A stretch of 64,000 bases of DNA from Halomonas campaniensis (GCF_014193375.1 NZ_JACHZF010000002.1:1-64000), one strand, 5' to 3'. Positions 17,150 to 26,848 are shown, numbered from the stretch's first letter. Numbers and translations: made by a program. The notes: a model not told the origin generated them from the sequence alone.

Positions 17150-17983
17150 ATGAAACCACGTACCTACTACGCCCCCGCCGGCGGCCATCCGCCCCAGACC
17201 CAGCTGCTCTCCGACCGGGCGGTATTCACCGAGGCCTATGCGGTGATTCCCAAGGGCGTCTTCGGCGATATCGTCACCAGCAACCTGCCGTTCTGGGAAG
17301 GGACCCGGCTGTGGGTGCTGGCGCGCCCGCTCTCCGGCTTCGCCGAGACCTTCTCCCAGTACATCATGGAGGTCGCCCCCGGCGGCGGAAGCCAGCGCCC
17401 CGAGCTCGACCCCGAGGCCGAGGGGGTGCTCTTCGTGGTGGAGGGCGAGATGACCCTGACCCTGGCCGGCGAGCGCCACGCCATGGGCCCGGGCGGCTAC
17501 GCCTTCATCCCGCCCGGTAGCGACTGGCAGGTCAGGAACGAAGCCGAGGCGCCGGTGCGCTTCCACTGGGTGCGCAAGGCCTATGAGCGGGTCGAGGGCA
17601 TCGAGGTGCCCGAGGCCTTCGTCACCAACGAGAACGACCTCGACCCCAACCCCATGCCGGGCACCGAGGGGCGCTGGGCCACCACCCGCTTTGTCGACCC
17701 GAACGACGTGCGCCACGACATGCACGTCAATATCGTCACCTTCCAGCCCGGCGCGGTGATCCCCTTCGACGAGACCCACGTCATGGAGCACGGCCTCTAC
17801 GTGCTGGAGGGCAAGGCGGTGTACCACCTCAATCAGGACTGGGTCGAGGTGGAGGCGGGCGACTTCATGTGGCTGCGCGCCTTCTGCCCCCAGGCCTGCT
17901 ACGCCGGCGGCCCGGGGCCGTTCCGTTACCTGCTCTACAAGGACGTCAACCGCCATCCCAGGCTGCGCCTGGGTAGCCGCTGA
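17150..17983 (+). CDS. allE: (S)-ureidoglycine aminohydrolase AllE (bicupin)
   Basis: 277 aa. It converts ureidoglycine to ureidoglycolate and ammonia, using Mn. Two cupin domains are visible: domain 1 near 60-130 (EGVLFVVEGEMTLTLAG, GGYAFIPPGSDW) and domain 2 near 180-260 (FETHVMEHGLYVLEGKAVY-type stretch, with EVEAGDFMWLRAFCPQACYAGG). The second domain carries the His/Glu/Gln metal-ligand pattern expected for the catalytic cupin. Start ATG at 17150. Its substrate needs an allantoate amidohydrolase, and no such gene is in the window. Confidence 0.9.
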   Translation: MKPRTYYAPAGGHPPQTQLLSDRAVFTEAYAVIPKGVFGDIVTSNLPFWEGTRLWVLARPLSGFAETFSQYIMEVAPGGGSQRPELDPEAEGVLFVVEGEMTLTLAGERHAMGPGGYAFIPPGSDWQVRNEAEAPVRFHWVRKAYERVEGIEVPEAFVTNENDLDPNPMPGTEGRWATTRFVDPNDVRHDMHVNIVTFQPGAVIPFDETHVMEHGLYVLEGKAVYHLNQDWVEVEAGDFMWLRAFCPQACYAGGPGPFRYLLYKDVNRHPRLRLGSR

Positions 17984-18028
17984 ACATTCAGGCGTCTGCC
18001 GCGAGATTCGCGAGCTGCGTTGGCGGGG

Positions 18029-18180
18029 CTCGAGGCTGATCCGGCGGCCTGCTGAGATAGCGCCAGCGCAGGGGCGCCGGGGGCAGGCTGAAGAGGAGGT
18101 CATTTGCCATGGATGGCAAATGTAGCGCCCAGGGAGGGGGTCACAGCGCCTCCTCGCAAGCCTGCCCCCGGATCAGCCCC
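18029..18180 (+). repeat. palindromic intergenic repeat A, copy 2
   Basis: 152 bp between allE and allA. The left end CTCGAGGCTGATCCGGCG is identical to copy 1; the right end CCGGATCAGCCCC is slightly decayed. The central hairpin is CATTTGCCA-TGGA-TGGCAAATG (18101-18122), whose stem differs from copy 1 by paired, compensating changes. GTAGCGCCCAGGGAGGGGG follows. Confidence 0.8.
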
Positions 18181-18221
18181 GGAATGCAGGCGGACTGACG
18201 AGTTAAACAGGAGGGCACAAC

Positions 18222-18707
18222 ATGCTTGAATTGAAAGCCGAGCCGCTGACCGCCGAGGCCTTCGCCCCCTTCGGTGAGGTGATCGACGCCCGGACGTCGG
18301 AGTGGTTTCCCATCAACGCCGGGCGCACCCGGCGCCACCACGACCTGGCGACGGTCGAGACCCTGGGGGAGGGCGCACGGACGCTGATCAGCCTCTTCGT
18401 CAGCCAGCCGGTGACGGTGCCCCTGGAACTCGACTTCCTGGAGCGCCACCCCCTGGGCAGCCAGGCCTTCATGCCTCTTCATGAAGAGAGGTTTCTGATT
18501 GTCGTGGCGCCGCCGGGCGAAACCATCGACCCCGCCGAGGTGCGCGCCTTCGTCACCGACGGCCGCCAGGGGGTCAACTACCGCGCCGGCACCTGGCACG
18601 CCATCCAGTCGGTGCTGGAGCGGGAAGGGGAGTTTCTCGTCGTCGATCGCGGCGGCGAGGGGAACAACTGCGACGAGCATCTGCTGGCGCTGCGCATCAC
18701 CCTCTGA
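18222..18707 (+). CDS. allA: ureidoglycolate lyase AllA
   Basis: 161 aa, the standard size. It cleaves ureidoglycolate to glyoxylate and urea and so links ureide breakdown to the gcl pathway. Family stretches: MLELKAEPLTAEAFAPFGEVI at the N-terminus, a central ERHPLGSQAFMPL with the conserved His, and GVNYRAGTWHAIQSVL near residue 115. The ATG at 18222 has a GGAGGG site. An intrinsic terminator follows 24 bp after the stop. Confidence 0.93.
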   Translation: MLELKAEPLTAEAFAPFGEVIDARTSEWFPINAGRTRRHHDLATVETLGEGARTLISLFVSQPVTVPLELDFLERHPLGSQAFMPLHEERFLIVVAPPGETIDPAEVRAFVTDGRQGVNYRAGTWHAIQSVLEREGEFLVVDRGGEGNNCDEHLLALRITL

Positions 18708-18731
18708 GCGCCTCCATGTTGCGTCGATAAC

Positions 18732-18765
18732 AATACCCAAGCATTTGATTCTGCTTGGGTATTTT
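18732..18765 (+). terminator. intrinsic terminator after allA
   Basis: AATACCCAAGCA/TGCTTGGGTATT, a 12-bp stem followed by TTTT. It is the clearest rho-independent terminator in the window and separates the ureide block from gcl. Confidence 0.85.
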
Positions 18766-18835
18766 CATGCATATGGTAATATTGAAAATATTTTCCATAT
18801 AATCTTGACGGGGTTGGGGTGGCGGCCTAATCTCG

Positions 18836-18843
18836 GTATACAA
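18836..18843. promoter_or_regulatory. GTATACAA operator upstream of gcl
   Basis: GTATACAA with a GTATAC core, 51 bp upstream of the gcl start in an AT-rich stretch that would hold the promoter. Confidence 0.5.
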
Positions 18844-18886
18844 AATGATTTTCCAAAAACAAGACACCTCACTGGAGGATCCCGTC

Positions 18887-20662
18887 ATGGCCCGCATGAC
18901 CGCTGCAGAAGCCGCCGTTCACGTGCTCAGGAAGGAAGGCATCGATGTCGCCTTCGGGGTGCCCGGCGCCGCCATCAACCCCTTCTATGCCGCGATGCGC
19001 CAGGTGGGCGGCATCGACCATGTGCTGGCCCGCCACGTCGAGGGCGCCTCCCACATGGCCGAGGGCTACACCCGCACGAAGGCCGGCAACATCGGCGTGT
19101 GCATCGGCACCTCCGGCCCCGCCGGGACCGACATGATCACCGGGCTCTACTCCGCCAGCGCCGACTCCATCCCGATCCTCTGCATCACCGGCCAGGCCCC
19201 GCGTGCCCGGATGCACAAGGAGGACTTCCAGGCGGTGGACATCCAGGCGATCGCCGGCCCGGTCACCAAGTGGGCGGTCACCGTGCTGGAACCGGCCCAG
19301 GTGCCGCGTGCCTTCCAGCAGGCCTTCCACCTGATGCGCTCCGCGCGCCCGGGGCCGGTGCTGATCGACCTGCCCATCGACGTGCAGATGAGCGAGATCG
19401 AGTTCGACCCGGACACCTACGAGCCGCTGCCCGTCTACAAGCCGGCGGCCAGCCGGGCCCAGGTCGAGAGGGCGATCGCCATGCTCCAGGAGGCCGAGCG
19501 CCCGCTGATCGTGGCCGGCGGTGGCATCGTCAATGCCGATGCCAGCGACCTGCTCCTCGAGTTCGCCGAGCTCACCGGGGTGCCGGTGATCCCGACCCTG
19601 ATGGGCTGGGGCACCATCCCCGACGACCACCCGCTGATGGCGGGCATGGTGGGGCTGCAGACCTCCCACCGCTACGGCAACGCCACGCTACTCGCCGCGG
19701 ACTTCGTGCTGGGCATCGGCAATCGCTGGGCCAACCGCCACACCGGCAGCGTCGAGACCTACACCCGGGGGCGCAAGTTCGTCCACGTGGATATCGAGCC
19801 GACCCAGATCGGCCGTATCTTCGGGCCGGACCTGGGCATCGTCTCCGATGCCCGGGCGGCGCTTGCGCGCTTCGTCGAGGTGGCCCGCGAGATGCACCAG
19901 GCCGGCACCCTGAAGGATCGCGGCCGCTGGGCCGAGGAGTGCCAGGAGCGCAAGCGAACCCTGCTGCGCAAGACCCACTTCGACAACGTGCCGGTCAAGC
20001 CGCAGCGGGTGTACGAGGAGATGAACCGCGTCTTCGGCCGCAACACCCGCTACGTCAGCACCATCGGCCTCTCCCAGATCGCCGGGGCCCAGTTCCTGCA
20101 CGTCTACAAGCCCCGCCACTGGATCAACTGCGGCCAGGCCGGCCCGCTGGGCTGGACCATCCCGGCGGCCCTGGGGGTGCGGCGCGCCGACCCGGAGGCG
20201 GACATCGTCGCGCTCTCCGGCGACTATGATTTCCAGTTCATGGTCGAGGAACTGGCCGCCGGCGCGCAGTTCAACCTGCCCTGGATCCACGTGCTGGTGA
20301 ACAACTCCTACCTGGGGCTGATTCGCCAGGCCCAGCGCGGCTTCGACATGGACTACTGCGTGCAGCTCGCCTTCGAGAACATCAACTGCCCCGAGATCGA
20401 CGGCTATGGCGTGGACCACGTCGCGGTGGTGGAGGGGTTGGGCTGCAAGGCGCTGCGGGTGACGCGACCCGAGGAGATCGCCCCGGCGCTGCGGGAGGCC
20501 CGCCGCATGATCGCCGAGTACCGCGTGCCGGTGGTGGTGGAGGTGATCCTCGAGCGGGTGACCAACATCGCCATGGGCACCGACCTGGACGGCGTCACCG
20601 AGTTCGAGGCCCTGGCCGAGAACGTCGAGGATGCGCCCACCTCCATCGCCGCCCTGACCTGA
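18887..20662 (+). CDS. gcl: glyoxylate carboligase (tartronate-semialdehyde synthase)
   Basis: 591 aa, against 593 in E. coli. A ThDP- and FAD-dependent enzyme that joins two glyoxylates into tartronate semialdehyde with loss of CO2. The signature [15 protein letters not shown] near residue 50 has Val where other ThDP enzymes have the catalytic Glu, a hallmark of Gcl. The ThDP/Mg motif SGDYDFQFM is near residue 445. The ATG at 18887 has a GGAGG site; the 14 extra upstream codons lie in the promoter. First gene of gcl-hyi-glxR. Confidence 0.96.
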   Translation: MARMTAAEAAVHVLRKEGIDVAFGVPGAAINPFYAAMRQVGGIDHVLARHVEGASHMAEGYTRTKAGNIGVCIGTSGPAGTDMITGLYSASADSIPILCITGQAPRARMHKEDFQAVDIQAIAGPVTKWAVTVLEPAQVPRAFQQAFHLMRSARPGPVLIDLPIDVQMSEIEFDPDTYEPLPVYKPAASRAQVERAIAMLQEAERPLIVAGGGIVNADASDLLLEFAELTGVPVIPTLMGWGTIPDDHPLMAGMVGLQTSHRYGNATLLAADFVLGIGNRWANRHTGSVETYTRGRKFVHVDIEPTQIGRIFGPDLGIVSDARAALARFVEVAREMHQAGTLKDRGRWAEECQERKRTLLRKTHFDNVPVKPQRVYEEMNRVFGRNTRYVSTIGLSQIAGAQFLHVYKPRHWINCGQAGPLGWTIPAALGVRRADPEADIVALSGDYDFQFMVEELAAGAQFNLPWIHVLVNNSYLGLIRQAQRGFDMDYCVQLAFENINCPEIDGYGVDHVAVVEGLGCKALRVTRPEEIAPALREARRMIAEYRVPVVVEVILERVTNIAMGTDLDGVTEFEALAENVEDAPTSIAALT

Positions 20663-20688
20663 AGAACCAACGACCCAAGGAGTTCACG

Positions 20689-21468
20689 ATGCCCAAGTTC
20701 GCCGCCAACCTCAGCATGCTGTTCACCGAGGTGGAGTTCCTCGACCGCTTCGCGGCCGCCGCCCGGGCCGGCTTCCAGGGGGTGGAGTACCTCTTTCCCT
20801 ATGACTATCCGGCCGAGGAGATCAAGCGGCGCCTGGACGGCAACGGCCTGACCCAGGTGCTGTTCAACCTGCCGGCGGGCGACTGGGCCGCCGGAGAGCG
20901 TGGCATCGCCTGCCACCCGGATCGCGTCGAGGAGTTCCGCGACGGCGTCGAGCGCGCCATCGCCTACGCCCGGGTGCTGGGCAATACCCAGGTCAACTGC
21001 CTGGCCGGCATCAAGCCCCAGGGCGTCAGCGACGACGAGGCGCGCAGGACCCTGATCGAGAACCTGCGCTTCGCCGCCAAGAAGCTCGCGGACGCCGGCA
21101 TCCTGCTGATCGCCGAGCCGATCAATACCCGCGACATCCCGGGCTTCTTCCTCAACCGCACCGAGCAGGCGCTGGCGATCTTCGACGAGGTGGCAAGCGA
21201 CAACCTCAGGCTGCAGTACGACATCTACCACATGCAGATCATGGAGGGGGACCTGGCACCGACGATCGAGAAACACCTCGCGCGCATCGCCCATATCCAG
21301 ATTGCCGACAATCCGGGCCGTCACGAACCGGGCACGGGCGAGATCCACTACCCCTTCCTGTTCGCCCACCTGGATCGCGTGGGGTACCGGGGCTGGGTCG
21401 GCGCCGAGTACAAGCCGGCCGGCCGCACCGAGGAAGGGCTGGGCTGGCTGGACGCGGTACGGAATTGA
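20689..21468 (+). CDS. hyi: hydroxypyruvate isomerase
   Basis: 259 aa TIM-barrel of the xylose-isomerase-like family. It interconverts hydroxypyruvate and tartronate semialdehyde. Family stretches include MPKFAANLSMLFTEVEFLDR, GIACHPDRVEEFRDGV, LIAEPINTRDIPGFFL (Glu metal ligand) and LQYDIYHMQIMEGD. The gap to gcl is 26 bp and contains the AAGGAG site, so the two are cotranscribed. Confidence 0.95.
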   Translation: MPKFAANLSMLFTEVEFLDRFAAAARAGFQGVEYLFPYDYPAEEIKRRLDGNGLTQVLFNLPAGDWAAGERGIACHPDRVEEFRDGVERAIAYARVLGNTQVNCLAGIKPQGVSDDEARRTLIENLRFAAKKLADAGILLIAEPINTRDIPGFFLNRTEQALAIFDEVASDNLRLQYDIYHMQIMEGDLAPTIEKHLARIAHIQIADNPGRHEPGTGEIHYPFLFAHLDRVGYRGWVGAEYKPAGRTEEGLGWLDAVRN

Positions 21469-21483
21469 GAGCGCTGTTCATGG

Positions 21484-21600
21484 CGAGAGGCGCCGGGGGC
21501 AGGTCGGAGAGGGGGTCCGAGGACCAGGGATGGCCGAGGTAGCCTACAAGGAAGTACTCGTAGCGCCCCCTCGAGGGCCTGTCGCCGGAACAGCCTCGAG
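21484..21600 (+). repeat. palindromic intergenic repeat A, copy 3
   Basis: Between hyi and glxR. The core GCGAGAGGCGCCGGGGGCAG is nearly identical to copy 1, and the right end CGCCGGAACAGCCTCGAG is identical. The left end is missing, and the part after the central hairpin carries extra sequence (AGCCTACAAGGAAGTACTC). Confidence 0.75.
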
Positions 21601-21649
21601 CGGTAAGTAGCCTTCCAACCAGGATGACAACGACAAGAGGAGAGTGATG

Positions 21650-22537
21650 ATGAGCAAGATCGGATTCATCGGCCTGGGCATCATGGGCCGCCCCATGGCA
21701 GGCCACCTGCTGGATGCCGGCCACGAACTGGTCACCGTGCGCCGCGGCACCCTGGACGCCACCCTGGCCGAGAAGGGCATGCGCGAGCTCGACTGCCCCG
21801 CGGCGGTGGCCGGCGAGGCCGAGGTGATCATCACCATGGTGCCGGACACCCCGGACGTGGAGGAGGTGTTGTTCGGTGAGGGCGGCGCCATCGAGGGCCT
21901 GACGCCGGGCACCCTGGTGATCGACATGAGCTCCATCGCCCCCATCGCGACGCAAGGCTTCGCCAGGCGTATCCACGAGGCCGGCGGAGAGTACGTCGAC
22001 GCGCCGGTCTCCGGCGGCGAGGGCGGCGCCATCAACGCGGCCCTGACCATCATGGTCGGGGCCACGGAAGAGGGCTTCGAGCGCGCCCGCCCGATCCTCG
22101 AGGTGATGGGCAAGACCATCACCCATATCGGCGGCCACGGCGCCGGCCAGACCTGCAAGGTGGCCAACCAGATCGTCGTCGCCCTGACCATCGAGGCGGT
22201 GGCCGAGGGGCTGCTGTTCGCCTCGAAGGCCGGCGCCGACGTGGCCAAGGTGCGCGAGTCGCTGCTCGGCGGCCTCGCCCAGTCGAAGATCCTGAACGTC
22301 CATGGCGCGCGCATGATCGAGCGCACCTTCGACCCCGGCTTCAGGATCAAGCTGCACCAGAAGGACCTCAACCTGGCCCTGGAGGGGGCGCGCAGCCTGA
22401 ACCTGGCGCTGCCCGGCACCGCCAATGCCCAGCAGCTGTTCCAGGCCTGTGCCGCCCTCGGCGGCGCCGACTGGGACCACGCCGGCATCCTGCGCGCCCT
22501 GGAGGCACTGGCCGACCACCAGGTCGGCCAGTCATGA
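21650..22537 (+). CDS. glxR: 2-hydroxy-3-oxopropionate (tartronate semialdehyde) reductase
   Basis: 295 aa of the beta-hydroxyacid dehydrogenase family. It reduces tartronate semialdehyde to D-glycerate with NAD(P)H. The Rossmann motif GFIGLGIMGRPMAGHL is at the N-terminus, the substrate signature DAPVSGGEGGA near residue 118 and the catalytic Lys in GAGQTCKVANQ near 170. Starts GTG 21644, ATG 21647 and ATG 21650 are in frame; 21650 has the best spacing (7 nt) from AGGAG. Repeat copy 3 lies between hyi and this gene. Confidence 0.94.
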   Translation: MSKIGFIGLGIMGRPMAGHLLDAGHELVTVRRGTLDATLAEKGMRELDCPAAVAGEAEVIITMVPDTPDVEEVLFGEGGAIEGLTPGTLVIDMSSIAPIATQGFARRIHEAGGEYVDAPVSGGEGGAINAALTIMVGATEEGFERARPILEVMGKTITHIGGHGAGQTCKVANQIVVALTIEAVAEGLLFASKAGADVAKVRESLLGGLAQSKILNVHGARMIERTFDPGFRIKLHQKDLNLALEGARSLNLALPGTANAQQLFQACAALGGADWDHAGILRALEALADHQVGQS

Positions 22538-22541
22538 GTCT

Positions 22542-22571
22542 GTCCGCCGGCCAGGTGCCTGGCCGGCGGAC
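22542..22571 (+). terminator. hairpin after glxR
   Basis: GTCCGCCGGCCAGG/CCTGGCCGGCGGAC, a near-perfect stem directly after the glxR stop, without a T-run. Two smaller hairpins follow at 22592-22624 and 22623-22640. The 199-bp glxR to glycerate-kinase gap is otherwise empty. Confidence 0.55.
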
Positions 22572-22736
22572 GACGGGGAGGTGACTGCTCCCCGGGACAG
22601 GCGTCGGGTCGTCGTCTGTCCCGGCCACCCGCGGGTGGCCTTGCCCGGCGGCGGGTCCGTCCCGTGGCCGGGTCCTTTTCCACGACCCCCGATTTCCCTT
22701 TCCTGGCTGTCCAGGCCTGACCTGGAGGAGTGTCCG

Positions 22737-24086
22737 ATGGTCGCGATGTCTTCCCCGCAAATCCGGTCCTCGGCGGCCGGGCCGCTGTCCCCGGCGAGCG
22801 ACGATGCCCCGGCCTGGCTGCGCCGCCTGGCCGACGTCGCCGTCGACGCCGTGCACCCGCGCTCCCTGCTCCCGGGACGGCTGCCCGAGCCGCCCGCCGG
22901 GCGCACCCTGGTGGTCGGTGCCGGCAAGGCCGCGGCGGCCATGGCCGCCAGCCTGGAGCAGGCCTGGCAGGTGCGGCATCCCGAGGCCCCCCTGGCCGGC
23001 CTGGTGGTGACCCGCTACGGCCACGGGCCCGAGCAGGACGCCGCTTGCCAGCGTATCGAGGTGCTGGAGGCGTCCCACCCCATGCCCGACGGGCTGAGCG
23101 AACGAGCCGCCCGGCGCATGCTCGAGGCCGTCTCCGGCCTCGGCGAGAACGACCGGGTGATCGCCCTGGTTTCCGGCGGCGGATCGGCGCTGATGAGCCT
23201 GCCGGCGCCGGGCATCAGCCTCGCCGAGAAGCAGGCGATCAATCGCGCGCTGCTGCGCTGCGGCGCGCCGATCCGCGAGATCAACACCGTGCGGCGCCAC
23301 CTCTCGGCCATCAAGGGGGGGCGACTGGCCGCCGCGGCCCACCCGGCGCCGGTGCTGACCTGGGTGATCTCCGACGTGCCGGGCGACGATCCGGCGCTGG
23401 TCGCCTCGGGGCCGACCCGGCCGGATGCCTCCACGGCGGGTGACGCCCTGGCGATCCTCGAGCGCTACGGGATCGAGATCCCGGCCGACGTGCGTGGGCA
23501 CCTGGCGGGAGCCGGCGATGCCCCGCGTGCCACCGACGCCGGTTTCGCCCGTGACGAGGTGGCGGTGCTGGCGCGGGCCGGTGATGCCCTGGCGGCGGCG
23601 CGAGCGGCGGCCGAGGCGGAGGGCGTCGAGGTGCGCCTGCTGGGCGATGACCTGGAGGGCGAGGCCCGCGAGCTGGGGCGCGCCCAGGGGCGCCTGGCGC
23701 TCTCCCTGCGCGAGGCGCCTCGGGACAGGCCGCTGCTGCTGCTCTCCGGCGGCGAGACCAGCGTCACCGTGCGCGGCGACGGCCGCGGCGGGCGCAATGT
23801 CGAGTACCTGCTGGGGCTCCTTGAGGCGCTCAAGGGGGCGCCGGGCATCCACGCCCTGGCCATCGACACCGACGGCATCGACGGCTCCGAGGACAACGCC
23901 GGCGCGCTGTTCGCCCCCGGGGACTGGACGCGCGCCGGCCGGCTCGGTCTCGACCCCGTCGATTACCTGTCACGCAATGACGCGTATACTTTCTTCGAGG
24001 CGCTCGACCGGCTGATCGTCACCGGGCCGACGCGCACCAACGTCAACGATTTCCGTGCCATTCTGGTCTTGCCGAGGACACCATGA
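22737..24086 (+). CDS. glycerate 2-kinase (MOFRL family)
   Basis: 449 aa. DUF4147/MOFRL-family kinase, often mislabelled hydroxypyruvate reductase (GckA/TtuD type), which makes 2-phosphoglycerate from D-glycerate and ATP. Visible features: [17 protein letters not shown] near residue 60, [16 protein letters not shown] near 145, [13 protein letters not shown] near 183 and the C-terminal MOFRL part with [19 protein letters not shown] near 340. The ATG at 22737 has GGAGGAG six bases upstream. It overlaps pyruvate kinase by four bases (ATGA), so translation is coupled. Confidence 0.92.
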   Translation: MVAMSSPQIRSSAAGPLSPASDDAPAWLRRLADVAVDAVHPRSLLPGRLPEPPAGRTLVVGAGKAAAAMAASLEQAWQVRHPEAPLAGLVVTRYGHGPEQDAACQRIEVLEASHPMPDGLSERAARRMLEAVSGLGENDRVIALVSGGGSALMSLPAPGISLAEKQAINRALLRCGAPIREINTVRRHLSAIKGGRLAAAAHPAPVLTWVISDVPGDDPALVASGPTRPDASTAGDALAILERYGIEIPADVRGHLAGAGDAPRATDAGFARDEVAVLARAGDALAAARAAAEAEGVEVRLLGDDLEGEARELGRAQGRLALSLREAPRDRPLLLLSGGETSVTVRGDGRGGRNVEYLLGLLEALKGAPGIHALAIDTDGIDGSEDNAGALFAPGDWTRAGRLGLDPVDYLSRNDAYTFFEALDRLIVTGPTRTNVNDFRAILVLPRTP

Positions 24087-25567
24087 CGCTTCCCCCCCAC
24101 GCTCCGCTCCATGATCCCATCCGCCGTACCAAGATCGTCGCCACCCTGGGCCCGGCCAGCGACCGCGAGGGGGTGCTGGAGGCGATGATCGCGGCCGGCG
24201 TCGACGTGGTGCGCCTCAACTTCTCCCACGGCTCGCCCGACGACCATCGCCAGCGCCTGACCCGCGTCCGCGAGATCGCCGCCCGCCTGGGCCGCAGCGT
24301 CGCCGCCCTGGGCGACCTCCAGGGCCCCAAGATCCGCATCGCCCGCTTTCTTGACGGCGCCGTCGAGCTCGCCGAGGGCGCCCCCTTCGTGCTCGACATG
24401 GCCCTGGACGGCAACGCCGGCACCCGGGAGCGGGTCGGCTGCGACTACCGGCAGCTGATCGACGACGTCGCCCCGGGCGACCGCCTGCTGCTCGACGACG
24501 GCCGGGTGGTGCTCGACGTCACCGCCGTCCGCGGCCACGAGGTCCACACCACCGTGGTGGTGGGCGGCAAGCTCTCCAACAACAAGGGCATCAACAAGCA
24601 GGGCGGGGGCCTCTCGGCGCCGGCGCTCACCGACAAGGACCGCGCCGACCTCGCCACCGCGGTGGCGATCGGCGTCGACTACCTCGCCGTCTCCTTCCCG
24701 CGCACGGCCGCCGACATGGCCGAGGCCCGCGCGCTGCTCGGCGAGGCCGGCGCCGAGATCGGCCTGGTGGCCAAGCTCGAGCGCGCCGAGGCGGTGGCCG
24801 ACGCGGCCACCCTGGACGGCATCATCGAGGCCTCCGAGGCGGTGATGGTGGCCCGCGGCGATCTCGGCGTGGAGATCGGCGACGCCCAGCTGATCGGCAT
24901 GCAGAAGCGCATCATCAAGCGCGCCCGCACGCTGAATCGCGCGGTGATCACCGCCACCCAGATGATGGAGTCGATGATCGAGTCGCCGCTGCCCACCCGG
25001 GCCGAGGTGTTCGACGTGGCCAACGCGGTGCTCGACGGCACCGATGCGGTGATGCTCTCCGCCGAGACCGCCGCCGGCGACTTCCCGGTGGAGACCATCG
25101 AGGCCATGGACCGGGTCTGCCTGGGCGCCGAGCGCGAGAAGATCGCCCAGTCGTCCGGCCACCGCATCCACGAGGGCTTCTCGCGGATCGACGAGACCAT
25201 CGCGCTGTCGGCCATGTACGCCGCCAACCACCTCTCCGGCGTGGCCGCCATCGCCTGCATGACCGCCACCGGCTACACGCCCTTGATCGCCTCGCGCATC
25301 CGCTCGGGGCTGCCCATCGTCGGCCTGGCCCACAACCCGGTGGCCCAGCGGCGCATGGCGCTCTACCGCGGGGTGGTCTCGCTGCCCTTCGATACCCGCG
25401 ACATGGCCCCCACCGAGCTCAACGACCGGGCGCTGGCGCTGCTGGTGGAGAAGGGCATCGCCGAACCCGGCGACCACGTGATCCTGACCCGGGGCGACCA
25501 CATGAACGCCCACGGCGGCACCAACACCCTGAAGATCCTCGACGTGAACGAGAGTCACGAAGGCTGA
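24083..25567 (+). CDS. pyruvate kinase
   Basis: 494 aa, PykA-like. Converts PEP and ADP to pyruvate and ATP. The motifs are complete: [31 protein letters not shown], catalytic Lys in [22 protein letters not shown] (Mg/ADP) and [19 protein letters not shown]. Coupled to glycerate kinase, it completes glyoxylate to tartronate semialdehyde, glycerate, 2-phosphoglycerate, PEP and pyruvate, with enolase supplied from elsewhere. The same kinase pair occurs in tartrate-degradation (ttu) operons. Confidence 0.95.
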   Translation: MTLPPHAPLHDPIRRTKIVATLGPASDREGVLEAMIAAGVDVVRLNFSHGSPDDHRQRLTRVREIAARLGRSVAALGDLQGPKIRIARFLDGAVELAEGAPFVLDMALDGNAGTRERVGCDYRQLIDDVAPGDRLLLDDGRVVLDVTAVRGHEVHTTVVVGGKLSNNKGINKQGGGLSAPALTDKDRADLATAVAIGVDYLAVSFPRTAADMAEARALLGEAGAEIGLVAKLERAEAVADAATLDGIIEASEAVMVARGDLGVEIGDAQLIGMQKRIIKRARTLNRAVITATQMMESMIESPLPTRAEVFDVANAVLDGTDAVMLSAETAAGDFPVETIEAMDRVCLGAEREKIAQSSGHRIHEGFSRIDETIALSAMYAANHLSGVAAIACMTATGYTPLIASRIRSGLPIVGLAHNPVAQRRMALYRGVVSLPFDTRDMAPTELNDRALALLVEKGIAEPGDHVILTRGDHMNAHGGTNTLKILDVNESHEG

Positions 25568-25576
25568 GGAGGCGTC

Positions 25577-26845
25577 ATGCAGGACACGATGCCGACCCTC
25601 GACTGCCCGCCCGGCGGTAGCAAGGGGAGCGTGGAGAGCGGCCGGGAGCTGCTCTCCGGCGTCAACCTGCCGGCCGCGGTGGTCCATGAGGCGCCCCTGG
25701 CCCATAACCTGGCCTGGATGCAGGGCTTCGCCGAGTCGCGCGGGGCGCGCCTGGCGCCCCACGGCAAGACCACCATGGCCCCGGCGCTCTTCCATCGCCA
25801 GCGGGAGGCGGGCGCCTGGGCCATCACCCTGGCCACCGCCCCCCAGTGCCGCTCGGCCTTCGCCCATGGGCTCTCTCGCCTGCTGCTGGCCAACCAGCTG
25901 GTCGGCGAGGCCAACATGGCGATCGTCGCCGGGCTGATCGAGGCCGGGGCCGATATCACCTGCGTGGTCGACGGGGAGGAGAACGTCCGCCAGCTCGGCC
26001 GCTACTTCGCGGCCCGCGGGCTGCGCCTGAAGGTGCTGATCGAGCTCGGTATCCCGGGCGGTCGCTGCGGCTGCCGCGACCATGACCAGGTGATGGCCCT
26101 CGGCGAGCGTATCGCGATGGAGCCGGCCCTGGTGCTCGCCGGGCTCGAGGGGTACGAGGGGGTGATCCACGTCGCCGAGCCCGAGGTCGAGGTGCGCGCC
26201 TATGCCTGGCGCCTGGTGGAAGCCGCCCAGGCGCTGGACCGCGACGGCCTGATCGAGGCGGCCAGCCCGATCATCACCGCCTCGGGCTCGGCCTGGTACG
26301 ACCTGGTCGCCGAGGTCTTCCAGGCGGCTCGGCTCGGGCCCCGCTTCGTGCCGGTGCTGCGTCCCGGCTGCTATGTGGTCCATGACCACGGGCTCTACCA
26401 CGAGGCCCAGGGGGGCGTGCTGGCGCGTCGCCCCGAGCTGGAGCGGGGCCTGGCGCCGGCGCTGGAGGTGTTTGCCCAGGTGCAGTCGCTGCCCGAGCCT
26501 GGCCTGGCCATCGTCGCCATGGGCCGCCGCGACGTCGGCGGCGACCGCCTGCCGATCCCACTGCGTCGCTATCGCGAGGGCGGTGATCCGGCGCGACCGT
26601 GGGGTGTTGCGGGCTGGGAGGTCGTCAAGCTGATGGACCAGCACGCCTTCGTGCGCCTGCCCAGGGCGGGTGAGGGCGCCGAGGATGAGCTGCGCGTGGG
26701 TGACGTGCGCGTTGGCGACGTGCGCGTGGGCGATATCGTCGCCTTCGGGGTCTCCCACCCCTGCCTCACCTTCGACAAGTGGCGGACGGTCCTGCGGGTC
26801 GACGAGCGCCTGGTGGTCCGCGAGGCGATGGCCACCTGCTTCTGA
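25577..26845 (+). CDS. fold-type III PLP enzyme, D-amino-acid deaminase/aldolase-like
   Basis: 422 aa, of the D-serine dehydratase (DSD1)/D-threonine aldolase/hydroxyaspartate family. The PLP lysine sits in APHGKTTMAPAL (K64) in an alanine-racemase-like barrel. The C-terminal domain ends with the metal-binding SHPCLTFDKW. A short in-frame tandem repeat (RVGDV, RVGDV, RVGDI) near residues 372-387 lengthens the loop before the metal site. It is 9 bp after pyruvate kinase, in the same operon. Possible reactions are D-serine to pyruvate, or D-3-hydroxyaspartate to oxaloacetate or to glycine and glyoxylate; context favours a link to glyoxylate or pyruvate but does not decide. Confidence 0.8.
   Translation: MQDTMPTLDCPPGGSKGSVESGRELLSGVNLPAAVVHEAPLAHNLAWMQGFAESRGARLAPHGKTTMAPALFHRQREAGAWAITLATAPQCRSAFAHGLSRLLLANQLVGEANMAIVAGLIEAGADITCVVDGEENVRQLGRYFAARGLRLKVLIELGIPGGRCGCRDHDQVMALGERIAMEPALVLAGLEGYEGVIHVAEPEVEVRAYAWRLVEAAQALDRDGLIEAASPIITASGSAWYDLVAEVFQAARLGPRFVPVLRPGCYVVHDHGLYHEAQGGVLARRPELERGLAPALEVFAQVQSLPEPGLAIVAMGRRDVGGDRLPIPLRRYREGGDPARPWGVAGWEVVKLMDQHAFVRLPRAGEGAEDELRVGDVRVGDVRVGDIVAFGVSHPCLTFDKWRTVLRVDERLVVREAMATCF
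26692..26736 (+). repeat. in-frame 15-bp tandem repeat, three units
   Basis: Three successive 15-base units starting GCGCGTGGG, GCGCGTTGG and GCGCGTGGG encode RVGDV-RVGDV-RVGDI inside the PLP enzyme. Only the third is expected from the family pattern. Confidence 0.7.
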
Positions 26846-26848
26846 TCC

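Noticed and set aside
23983..23988. GTATAC inside the glycerate kinase gene
   Set aside because: It is within coding sequence, lacks the flanking TG/CA symmetry and is not near a start. I take it as chance.
25577..26845. Assignment to the beta-hydroxyaspartate cycle (BhcC)
   Set aside because: The other cycle genes (aminotransferase, dehydratase, iminosuccinate reductase) are not adjacent, so the cycle is not supported.
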